Part shown: positions 55,038-64,000 of the stretch, one piece after another
How positions within the stretch are numbered: position 1 is the first letter of the stretch
How the letters are laid out: each line of letters starts with the position of its first letter
Translations under genes and position numbers: made by a program
Assembly: GCA_033964015.1 (NCBI GenBank)
Contig: CM066916.1
Location: forward strand, 16,470,501 to 16,534,500
Origin: Scolanthus callimorphus
Lineage: Eukaryota; Cnidaria; Anthozoa; Actiniaria; Edwardsiidae
Direction: 5' to 3'
DNA length: 64,000 nucleotides
Notes under the pieces: generated by a model
What the model was told of the DNA's origin: nothing
The model's database searches: none
The model's input: only the letters and a program-made list of their open reading frames with translations

Positions 55038-56023
55038 AAACTGCTATAGAGTGATGTCGTGGCGCGAGGTTAAATGTGGCACCAGTTGCCCCGAGGCGTT
55101 TCTCATAACAAATCGTTCCGAGCAGCAAATGCTTTCCCCTAAATTCGACCACTTTTTAGCGTGTGTGGCCAGCTCAATGATTATTTACGATGGCCACTGT
55201 CTGTCTGATCTCTTATGGCGTCCCATATAGTTAAGGACATTAAGGGAAATGATTTATCATTTGTCAATGTCGAAACATAAGGGAAATCGGCGCGGTTATT
55301 CGATCGATTGCTGAGCGTATGGGAGCATATGGGAGTCAGAAAGGTTAATCAAAATGTAATAAATATTATGATTGCAATCGAGAAGGCAGCAATAACACTG
55401 TTAGTGTTGACTCAGAATTCTAAGGTCTTGTCTGTTTGTCCAGGCTCTGAACCTTTAACCGGCAGAGCCGTGGGAATGAGGAACGCCAGGCGATGACATA
55501 ATGGGATCAAGATATGTGATAGGATTTTAACAGTAAGATACTACTGGCCGAAAAAAGCTAAAAATCAAATGCATAATGTTTCAATTCAGAATGTTTGATC
55601 AAAGTAGTAGTCTTAACACATGTGCTGCAGATGCTTCTTTACTTTGCCCGAAACTACGTGTGGTCAGTTTCTAGAAAAAAACTGAAAAACACTTGCGGAA
55701 CTATTATGCCCGCTATTACAAGAATCTACAACTACCTGCAGAGAAAACCTAAAAAGACTAGTTGTTTCAAATGCCAATCTAAATACTTTGCTGGACATTG
55801 AACATTATATAGAATATCGAAATGACACTAACGCATTTAACTTATGGCGAAAGGTTCAACGGGTCTTTTACCAAATTGTTGTTATCTTACATTGTTTGCT
55901 TTTCAGCTAAGTATACGTATTATACACCTATTTCAAAAAGATTGCTTTGTGATTTGGGAATTGTTCGTTATGCGCGCATTGTGTTCACTCAAACAAAGAA
56001 TTGCAATTTGGTGCTTTAACGGC
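55038..56023. other. Gene-free stretch
   Basis: Short frames on the plus strand (55308-55496, 55595-55801) have no motif; the second contains several basic residues and two CxxC-like cysteines but no splice support. Confidence 0.4.
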
Positions 56024-56225
56024 CAATAGACCTCCTCGGCTTGCCCGTTTGTTTTGCCCATTTCAGATCACGTGGCATTCCCATGAGTATTCTTTCTTTC
56101 TTTTTCTGCTACGCATCGAAGGATATATGAATATAGAATCATTCAAAACAAAGAGAGAATACTCATGGGAATGACACGTGATCTGAAATGGGCAAAACAT
56201 TACGCCCAAGCCGAGGAGGTCTATT
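56024..56225. mobile_element. 200-bp MITE family, well-preserved copy
   Basis: CAATAGACCTCCTCGGCTTG at the left and its complement (CAAGCCGAGGAGGTCTATT) at the right are full-length arms through CATTTCAGATCACGTGGCAT. Same family as 19334-19533. Confidence 0.9.
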
Positions 56226-57399
56226 CCCAAAGCAGCATTTTATTAGTTTCTATCACTTTAAACAATTATTAGACAATTTGTTTCGGTCAATATTTTGCTT
56301 TGGGAGACAATAAAATCCCGTAATATCCTACGTACGAAAAATCGCTGACACACTATATGAGTTACCTAGTCATTCAATGTTACTATTATCCTTTCACCAT
56401 ACCTTTACTATAAAATTGTTCAACACAATACATAATATGACGATTTAATATTAAGACGGGTTAGTTTTTTAGTTTGATCTTATGATTTTAGTTCTCGATT
56501 CTAGTTTTCAACAGTTGTAGAATAAAAAAGAAATGAAGTGTATTTCAAATAAACATGGCTGCTTATTGGTCGATAACGAGAAAATCAAGCTTCTTGAGGT
56601 CAGCGGTCGACTGTTATTGGGGCAGGCGTTATTACGATAACGGAGCACAGCACAAATTGGACAGATTAATCCTTGAGATACAACTTGTCATAGGCAAGAA
56701 CAACAAGGTTATCAGATCTTTAATTCTTTGCAAATGGTAAAACTATGTCGGCTTTCTCTTAAGTAGCGATTAGGTAGAGGCTAAGATGTTTCCAGAAGGA
56801 AGTATAAATACTTCTAATACATGTTTAGTACATATTTTGCACTAAACTGTGCATTGTTTAGAGAAGCGCGATGTTGCACAAGCCATGTTGGACGTTTCCT
56901 TTAAATCCTATGAACCGAGTCTGATGTCGATCAAACTCTTGATGGAAAGGCTAAATGTAAGTCGCAATAATCATATCTTTAAGTTATCCTGTCAAAGTTC
57001 ATAGAAATGAATAAGTTACGTCTTTTCAGGGTACATCATTTTGATACAGAAATCCTTGGCACGGTATTCGCGACGAGTGCATGACAGAGTTTATAACTCT
57101 ATCCAGTTATATACTGAACACGTGCAAAAAGGTTCCTGTGTGTTTCAGCTTGACTTGTATAGCACCTTGTAACACAGGGTCGCCCAGTGAGGAGAGAATG
57201 CAATATTTATCATGACTTTTCGGCTACATTGCAGTGAATTAGGCCAGGGAACTGTCTGAACACTCGACACACACTTTATAAGAAGTTTTTTTACAATATT
57301 CCTTCCTTCGATACACCTATTCCATTAATGTATCGTCATACCTTCCATGAAAAGTTGCCTCGGCATCATTGGCGGTCACTGAATAAGATTATTGAACTG
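56226..57399. other. Gene-free stretch
   Basis: A 61-codon frame starts at an ATGGCTGCTTATTGG (56555) with a good initiation context and a possible donor (TTGAG/GTCAGC), but nothing downstream supports it. Otherwise nothing. Confidence 0.35.
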
Positions 57400-57534
57400 T
57401 GTTCCGTTTGTTTGGGATGCTTAATCTTCTATCCTTCGGTACATAGCACTAAGAAAATGGAAGTAAAATACTCATGGGAATGCCATGTTATCTGAAATGG
57501 GAAAATATTACGCCAAAGCTATAGGAGGTCTATT
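57400..57534. mobile_element. Half copy of the 200-bp MITE family
   Basis: From TTGTTTGGGATGCTTAATC it follows the second half of the family to TAGGAGGTCTATTG; the left arm is missing. Confidence 0.8.
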
Positions 57535-57834
57535 GTTTATTGCTCAAAGCAAACTTATTGGAATTGGCATATAAAAAAATAAAAACAGGGAATGCCTTAA
57601 AAACCGACCGCGTACCCTTTTTGGGATGTTTATGACTTGGAATATAGTGCGCATTCCTATGATAACATTTCACTGACCATTTTTAACGAGCTCAACATCG
57701 CAGTGTACATTCTCCTCCAAAGGAACAAGAAACAAATATGAGATCCGGTACGAACTCAGACCTGTCTTAGGCCTGTCTCATTTAATCACCGCAAACGTAA
57801 GCAGAAAGTGTGCTCCATTAAATGTTATAAAAGA

Positions 57835-58070
57835 TTGTTTTCATGATTCTGTGCACGCCAGTTACCAAGGCGGGGCCGTCAAACATTGGAGGGCGATTGC
57901 CATTCTTTGCAATTGCTCTGGTAACAGCTATTTTTCGCTGATTGGATGATTTTGAATGCTGGTGCATGCGCAGAAACATCTTAAATCTCACGCATGCGCC
58001 AGTGGTTGTTACCAGAGCCTTCTCTGCGAGGTGAAGAACCGGGAAGGTCTGGGTACGAGAATGGGTTATG
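57835..58070. mobile_element. Inverted-repeat element related to 4318-4400
   Basis: Inner arms CAATTGCTCTGGTAACAGC and TTGTTACCAGAGCC, and GGTGCATGCGCAGAAACAT against TCACGCATGCGCCAGTGG, form a palindrome with a TGATTGGATG core. Its right part matches 4318-4400. Confidence 0.7.
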
Positions 58071-58200
58071 TTAAACATGGGCGCCAGAGAGGTTTCACAT
58101 AAAGCAACAAAATTGCTATTACTAAGCTAGAAGTTTGTTGCTAAACTCCTCCAAATGACAAAAGAAGCCAAGGTGGCCAAAATGATTTGCAGAGCCATGC

Positions 58201-58363
58201 GGTTATAGCGAACGGAATTTAGCGGAAAATTCGCGTCAAATTTCATGATAAGAGGGTCGTCTATGTATCGCTTTAAAACTTAAAGAATGATTTATTTGCA
58301 GTGACGTTCACTGAAATTTGACGCAACACGGATTTTCTCCGCGGAATTTCGTTCACTATAACC
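58201..58363. mobile_element. MITE, 163 bp, inverted ends GGTTATAG(c/t)GAACG
   Basis: GGTTATAGCGAACGGAATTT on the left pairs with the right end CGTTCACTATAACC through about 50 bp, including GCGTCAAATTT and AAATTTGACGC. Noncoding. Confidence 0.82.
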
Positions 58364-58645
58364 AGTATTTTACTTTGCACCAAAAAATGATCCAAATCAA
58401 GCAAAGTTTCGCCAAAAATTTTCGACATTTTCGACGTTGCAAAACTTCAGGAAATCCCCCCTTACCTTATTTGGAAGGTCAATAACTATTTTCCCTCATA
58501 TATAGCGGGGGAAAAGAAAGGAAAAGTGACCAAAATTTGCAGATACTTTGGGAAATATAGTTCCTTTGGTCGCCATTTTGTTCTTTGTGCTCGGCCGAAA
58601 GAAAATACCGGTTTTCTAAAATGCCTTCTCCCCATTCACGTTAAG

Positions 58646-58774
58646 GCCTGGTTTCCATATAGTCTTAGCTGTCGTATCTGTCGCATCAGTCGACCGTGAA
58701 ACAATGGAAATTGGAGTTATTCTTTTGTTTCACGGTTGGTTGATACGACAGATAAGACTATATGGAAAGTAGGC
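58646..58774. mobile_element. MITE, 129 bp, about 33-bp inverted ends
   Basis: GCCTGGTTTCCATATAGTC and the complement of the right end GCCTACTTTCCATATAGTC continue through TGTCGTATC with three mismatches in 33 positions. The CCGTGAAACAA and TTGTTTCACGG arms form the core. Confidence 0.85.
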
Positions 58775-59028
58775 TCAATGCGTACACCTCGACTCCAGAT
58801 ATGTGATCGAAATATATTATCCAGGAGGCGATTTCCGGGATTTTTTGCTTTTCTTTTCAAGCTTATTTTTATATGGCTGTCAGGACCGTGTAAGAAATCA
58901 AAATTCAACTTTGCACTGTTGACAATCGCAATGACAATATAATTCAGTCCAAAAGCATGTTATGTTGAAAAGATGCTTATGCAATAAACTATACAACTGG
59001 GCACTCTTAAAATTAGTCTGAAGTTTAA

Positions 59029-59250
59029 AGGGGCTCTCTCACGCTTAATATTCGTCCACCGTGGACGGAAAACACATGTACATTCGCCCGTAGTAATCGA
59101 AATAATCCTCCAGATTGATAGAAAACCTTTCAAGTGTAAGGCAAATGCAATTCTAGGTTGCTTTGATCAGTTATCAAGAGGATGGAATTGGGTCGTGATT
59201 TGAGCAATTGTCTTGACAGAGAAGTGGCTAGAAAGCGTGCGAGAGCCCCT
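59029..59250. mobile_element. piggyBac-like MITE with TTAA target
   Basis: The ends AGGGGCTCTCTCACGCTT and AAGCGTGCGAGAGCCCCT are inverted repeats, each directly flanked by TTAA (59025-59028 and 59251-59254). TTAA duplications are diagnostic of piggyBac-type mobilisation; there is no transposase frame. Confidence 0.82.
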
Positions 59251-59254
59251 TTAA

Positions 59255-59896
59255 GGTGTGACGTTGTTTAAATTGAAGCGGCCGCTCGTGCTATAAAAAC
59301 CGAAGATAGTAAATTTATAGCAAAAACCATTATCCGCGAAAGTGGTCATGAAGTTTGTTGTGGTTTCCTGCTAAGTGTTGTAGAATAAGTTTATTTTTGT
59401 AAGAAAACAAGATATAAGGCACAATCCATTAGTCAAGGCTCTAGTTTTTTATATCCGATAAAGGAGCTATTTTGGCCCGAAGCAGCCCAACCTTTAGTTA
59501 GCACTCATGCAGTCATTTGTGCGTTAAAATTGGTAGTAAGTGTGCTTAAAAAGGTTGCAGGCTAAATGAGTTTGATAACACGCAAAAGTTATAGCTTATG
59601 CGTATTTCCCGCAAGGGGGCGTAGAAGTTCTTCAACAATTGCGTTAAAAATAAAAGGTAAAGTTTGCCTTTATAGGCTAAAAATGTTGTGCCCATCTAAA
59701 TAGCTTATCTAAACATCTTTTCTTCTTTTTTAAACTTCGAACTTCTGATCCTGTATGGTTTACATGTACAAAGAGTCGTGTGGGTAATTGTTAGTGAATC
59801 AAAAGGTTTGTATTTGAGAGACGGGACCTGTAAAAGCTTATGTGTTTCTAGCCAGAGCAATTCCAAACCTCAGGTATTATAAAAATGATCACCAAT
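59255..59896. other. Gene-free stretch
   Basis: Nothing supported. Confidence 0.5.
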
Positions 59897-60170
59897 TACA
59901 GCTGTTTTGAGTATTCTGCGAACTCTCGAGGTCGATTTCCAACCGTCAAGCCGCTTTCTGGCTTCCATCAATCAAACTTTGAAACTCTTTGGAAAACATA
60001 GAATTCAGTTATCCTAGTGAAATGCCCTAACACACAACATCTTTTATTAGCTTTTTCTAAAATAAATGGCCTAGCTTACGATCGGCTAAGACTCAAATTA
60101 GACCCGAGAGTTTGATTGACGGGAGCCAGAACGCCATTGGAGTTCGCAGAATACTCAAAACAGCTGTAAG
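59897..60170. mobile_element. Inverted-repeat element, arms of about 75 bp
   Basis: TTACAGCTGTTTTGAGTATT and GTTCGCAGAATACTCAAAAC...CTGTAA pair, and the pairing continues with gaps through TCTGGCTTCC and GGGAGCCAGA and AATCAAACT and AGTTTGATT. The frame starting at 60112 begins inside the right arm and is not accepted as a gene. Confidence 0.8.
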
Positions 60171-61904
60171 GAATGTGAGATTCAAATGTTTACTATGCCT
60201 GTTCATAAGTTGTTTATCCAAACCTAAAGAGACATGGTTCTTAAGATGTCTTAGGCTCAACCTCCTTATAAGCGTGGTCCTTAAGAGGAAAGAAGAGTGT
60301 ACTGGAAACGAAGTCTTGTGCTCTCTGATTCGTTGTATCTTCTGAGACGTGGCATTTGAGCACTTTATTATATCCCTAGACTTACTTGACTCGACAAAAC
60401 CCGGTCTGTCATTGGTTGATTTGGGGTCACGTGATCTTTAGCAAAATCAATTATTCCCCGCGCAGGGAATAACTGCGCAGGTATTGCCCGCCCGTGGAAC
60501 TATTAGACTTGGCACAAGATCAACTCTCTTTGGGTAATATTAAAATCGAGCGGCGAAAGTCTTGGGAAACAATTGAAGGTGCGACAACATATTGTGACAT
60601 CGTCTCGGGAAATAGCGAGATCTCGGGAAAACAACCAACTGTTATCATCGGGAGCGGTTATTAAGTGTGTATTAATCCTCGCGATGTGTAACTTTTCTTA
60701 GGTAGCTTATAAAGCACCCTAATCATTTTGAATAAACATAAAACGAAAACATGACATAATTGACCAGGTGCTGATAAGTATTTCTCTAGGCAGTAAAATC
60801 CTATAAACGTGAAAAATGCACCTTTTCGTCCGGTTAAAGTTCAAGGATATTTTCACAAGAGATTATGCAGGTTCAATAAAAACCTCAATACAAAATACAA
60901 TATGAAAACAGGCCTAAGCCCTTCATGATTGCCTCAAATTACTATTTTCCCATTTCCTCTCACAGAAATATTTTGTCTGGTGGCATCGTGGTTCATACAA
61001 ATCATTTGAACCACTTTCTAGAAAGGAAACCGAAAGACATGTTTTAGATAAAAAGCATAATGTGTTTAAAATTGAAGGCTTTAGCACGAAACAATTGCGT
61101 GAAGGTTTCTCTTAATAACAGATAATTAATTTTTGACCATTACGTAGTAAATTAATGAAACCAGCATTAAAAAGATTTAATTGTGTAACTGTGAAATAAT
61201 GAATTACGTTAGTAAACAGTAACCGTCAGAACCTTTACAACTGCAAGGAGAAAGCTCTGTAGAACATAAATGTTTTTAAGGTTGGTGAAAAATGAATAAA
61301 GTAATGAACGAAGTTTTTGTTCAAAAAAGAACGACGAACGTTTAATGTCTTAAGCGTTGAAATTCACTCTAATATGATATGCAAGATTACGTGAAAAATA
61401 TGATGTTCAAAACTTTATTTTATTCTTTTTATTCGGATATAAACTAACTTAAGTCGAGTAAGTGTAATTAGGGGAAAAAGCATTGCCTAACAACACCCCC
61501 GGGAATCTTAACGTGTTTGAAAACATAGACTTTTACTTAAAGAAATATAATCTAATTAATCCAAAGCTTTTCTTTTTTAATAGTTCACAATGAAAACTTG
61601 CGCTTTTATTAGGGGAAATCCACTTGAGAACATTTTCCAAATTGTGACAAACCACTTCAAACAAGCCTCTGCTGAAAATATCAATTCTTAGGAAAAATGA
61701 ACGTCAGCGTAGGTTGGCGATAACTTGTGTACTAGAATGTATCTAAGGAAGGAACACAGCGCGTGTTACAGTACTGGAAATATTTATAATTACAAAGGAA
61801 CTTTCTTTAATTTTCTGAGTGGGATGAAATTGTGAACCGGGAAAACCTCCATAATCGCCCAGGCTATTAGCATCTGTTAATTGCTTGCTATCGGCCTTCC
61901 CTTC
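60171..61904. other. Stretch with one MITE relic
   Basis: From about 60400 to 60680 there is MITE-type sequence: GTCATTGGTTG, the palindrome TTATTCCCCGCGCAGGGAATAA (60450-60471), and a right end resembling 11901-12040 (TCGGGAAAT...GGGAGCGGTTATTAAGTGTG). From 60700 to 61900 nothing is supported. Confidence 0.4.
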
Positions 61905-62060
61905 TCGAGACCAATCCTGATTGGCTGAGCTTTAAACAAGATTCTTCAAGTCTAAAATAAAAGAACGTTAACTTGCTCCTGAAGCGTTCGCATTTTGGGA
62001 GAGGAACGAACGTTGCGAGATCACATGTACTTACGACTGAGATGATCAACCAACAAAGTA
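61905..62060 (+). promoter_or_regulatory. Promoter-like block
   Basis: GACCAATCCTGATTGGCTGAG holds CCAAT in both orientations (about 61911-61930). A TAAAATAAAAG (61955) follows as a weak TATA-type motif, and the GC-richer CTTGCTCCTGAAGCGTTCGC as a possible start region. An ATG (62041) is followed after 16 bases by GTAGGT, a possible donor. CCAAT blocks are frequent in the MITEs of this window, so this is only a suggestion. Confidence 0.3.
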
Positions 62061-63842
62061 GGTGGAATTAGAGAAGCTTAGGTATCGCGGCCAATTTTAG
62101 CGGATACTTTTGCGAATCGCAATTCATTTGCTATCAAATTCTCTAGCACACGTCAATTCAGGGTAAAATCAGGTCGAAATTGAATTGCGGTTTTCAATTT
62201 TATGCTTTCTTCTATTACAGCATTTTAGGTATATGATAGTTAAATCACATAACCATCTTGACATACAACACGTATAGGGAAAAGGTCTTAATATAAAACA
62301 GGCCTGCTAGGTCGACTTTGTCTCGTTCAATACTTGTGCAAAGAGATGGGATTTATCAATGTTTCAATTTGATTATTGCTGACAGTCTTGATTACTACAT
62401 GCACAGCAAGCTCACGAAAAGGGTAGCTTTTAATGACATAGGACAAATAAAACCCTTATGACTGTTAAGTGTACTTACGGAAAAGTTATGCAATCGTCAC
62501 AAAAATTCGAGTGTTTTGCAGTTATAAGTGATCAATAGCACACCAGCAGTCGTTTTGAATGAATAGTAAGTATCTTTCGCGGTTTGCATTATTGTCTAGA
62601 CGTACAAAAATATATGTTATATTCTATTCATTTTCTTCTTTCTTCGACATCTCGTCTATTCTAAAAAATTACAATATTATTTCTTGTATTTTTCATGCTA
62701 CTCGCCTTTCGCGAGAATATCTTGTACTTAAAGTAAAGTAGGATTTCGACACAGAAGAAGAGTTATATAAATACGAAGAGTATGACGGCGAATTGTTGAG
62801 GAAATGTCTCCCAGTCTTCCACGTCAAAAAAGTGAAAGTTTTCTTTTCCCACAAATATAAACAATAACACTGAGTCATGTGCAAACGAAACAAAGTCTGC
62901 TTGAAATTTACGTTTAGAGAGAAAAACGTAGACCGATTTAGAACACATCATCCATTATGACTCAAATATTTGGATTTCTTATTAATTGACTAAATGACCA
63001 TTTCCTTTATTTATCAAAACTAAGGAATCTTCCCTTAATAGAAAGTTAGTGCTTTGAATCAACACTATAAAATGTATGACAGATTTTTTCCATACCCCAT
63101 GTTTTATTCCATTAATTTCTTATCAGTCTTTTCGCTATTCAAACTTTAAGTTGCTCTGTAATAGCTTTGTTTGCTTAATCTGTTTACAAATGTTCGTTTT
63201 TAATAACATCAAGAGGAAAACTCGAAAGCTAGAGGAAACAAGAAATAATTGTTTTGGATCAGACTTCTTTCTCCCGCGGGAGGGAAATAAAAACTGCCAC
63301 TAAGTACGAATTGCACTATTAAGACGAGAACGAGGTTGTCCCATCCTTTCAGGCGAATTAAATCTCATTTGATTCAGGCAGTTTTAGGAAGAATGGATAC
63401 TTATTAATATTTTTTGCGTTAATTTTTATAAATTTAGACTTTTGAGCTCCTACGTGTACGTGATTACGATTTCAAGTGTCTCCAGACCTTTTAGCAAATA
63501 ATAACCGAGTTTTCTGAGGCTGTGATATTTCTCTGTATTTGTTATCTCTAATTCTCTGCATTTCTAATCTCAAGATTTTGCAGGCGTTGCAGTAGTTTTG
63601 CGTGGCTTTCGTGGTCGTATTATGTCACTTTTAATCACTGTATTATTCCAAAAACAACATAATCTGTAAATTACTCATATTCTAAAAATTACTTTGAGCT
63701 GGAATTCTTTACCTCATTAGATATTAATTTTAGAAAAAAGAATAGCATATAATTGCAAAAAGCAGAAGTTTTATTATTAATTAACGATCATATTGTAATC
63801 ATTTCTGTTCTTACTCGATAACTGATTCAACAATCACCCGAG
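62061..63842. other. Possible intron of a right-end gene
   Basis: Two strong acceptors are seen (TTCTTCTATTACAG at 62220; GTGTTTTGCAG at 62520), the second followed by a GTAAGT donor at 62571; that exon has stops in all frames, so it would be noncoding. A weak AATAAA is at 63285-63290 after a lysine-rich frame. No firm gene. Confidence 0.3.
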
Positions 63843-63946
63843 GGTTGTCATCTTCTGATAGCCATTCTCCTGGTCGAGCCCTGGTTGGTTGGCTTTACGG
63901 ATGTTTCTGTCGCAAATCTTCCTGCATAAATCCTAAATCCTCTTAA
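63843..63946 (+). CDS. Candidate terminal exon with poly(A) signal
   Basis: From an AG at 63841-63842 a frame is open for 33 codons to TAA (63944-63946) and reads through SSSDSHSPGRALVGW and a GCFCRKSSC segment. AATAAA follows at 63950-63955. The acceptor is weak (its pyrimidine tract lies 20-35 bases upstream). Unidentified; the gene might begin at the promoter-like block at 61905, but connecting exons were not found. Confidence 0.28.
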
Positions 63947-64000
63947 TGAAATAAACTTTCGCCTATTGGTCTGTAACCCGTTTTTCTTGCATTCCAGGCG

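Overview
This window looks like animal nuclear DNA, most likely from an anthozoan cnidarian such as a stony coral. It is AT-rich, with scattered intron-bearing genes, LINE and SINE remnants, very many short palindromic or inverted-repeat elements, and amine-receptor-like class A GPCRs of the kind that is greatly expanded in corals and anemones. The taxon is an inference from family knowledge; no single marker here proves it. There is no prokaryotic gene organisation, no CRISPR array and no rRNA or tRNA gene.

Left part (1-7.3 kb): a minisatellite runs in from the left edge. It is followed by the last two exons of one GPCR gene (+ strand, 1851-3154) and a complete, intronless-ORF GPCR (- strand, 6176-7261). 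The two are paralogues lying tail to tail; these are the only protein-coding calls I am sure of. From 7.7 to 36 kb the DNA is mostly short inverted-repeat elements, LINE reverse-transcriptase relics (17.8-18.4 kb minus, 27.65 kb plus) and unique sequence. Within it, several small multi-exon gene candidates show up only through matching splice sites and reading phase: 12.9-15.8 kb plus, a cysteine-rich terminal exon at 21.8 kb plus, 28.2-29.0 kb minus, and 31.9-33.0 kb minus.

Middle part (36-49 kb): a TATA-led small gene candidate lies at 36.5-37.7 kb and a tRNA-derived SINE at 39.2-39.6 kb. Microsatellites follow. At 42.0-42.3 kb (minus) there is a broken or frame-shifted ORF with a clean CCAAT plus CRE promoter. 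A LINE 3' end lies at 45.8-46.4 kb. Two copies of one foldback-like DNA element (23464-24553 and 47037-48988) share terminal inverted repeats and a TTA duplication; the second copy has been entered by a diverged relative with different ends.

Right part (49-64 kb): mostly noncoding, with several more inverted-repeat elements, among them a TTAA-flanked piggyBac-like one at 59.0 kb. There is also a signal-peptide exon candidate at 49.5 kb, a promoter-like block at 61.9 kb and a terminal-exon candidate with a polyadenylation signal at 63.8 kb. Apart from the two GPCRs, the gene models are hypotheses that need transcript data.
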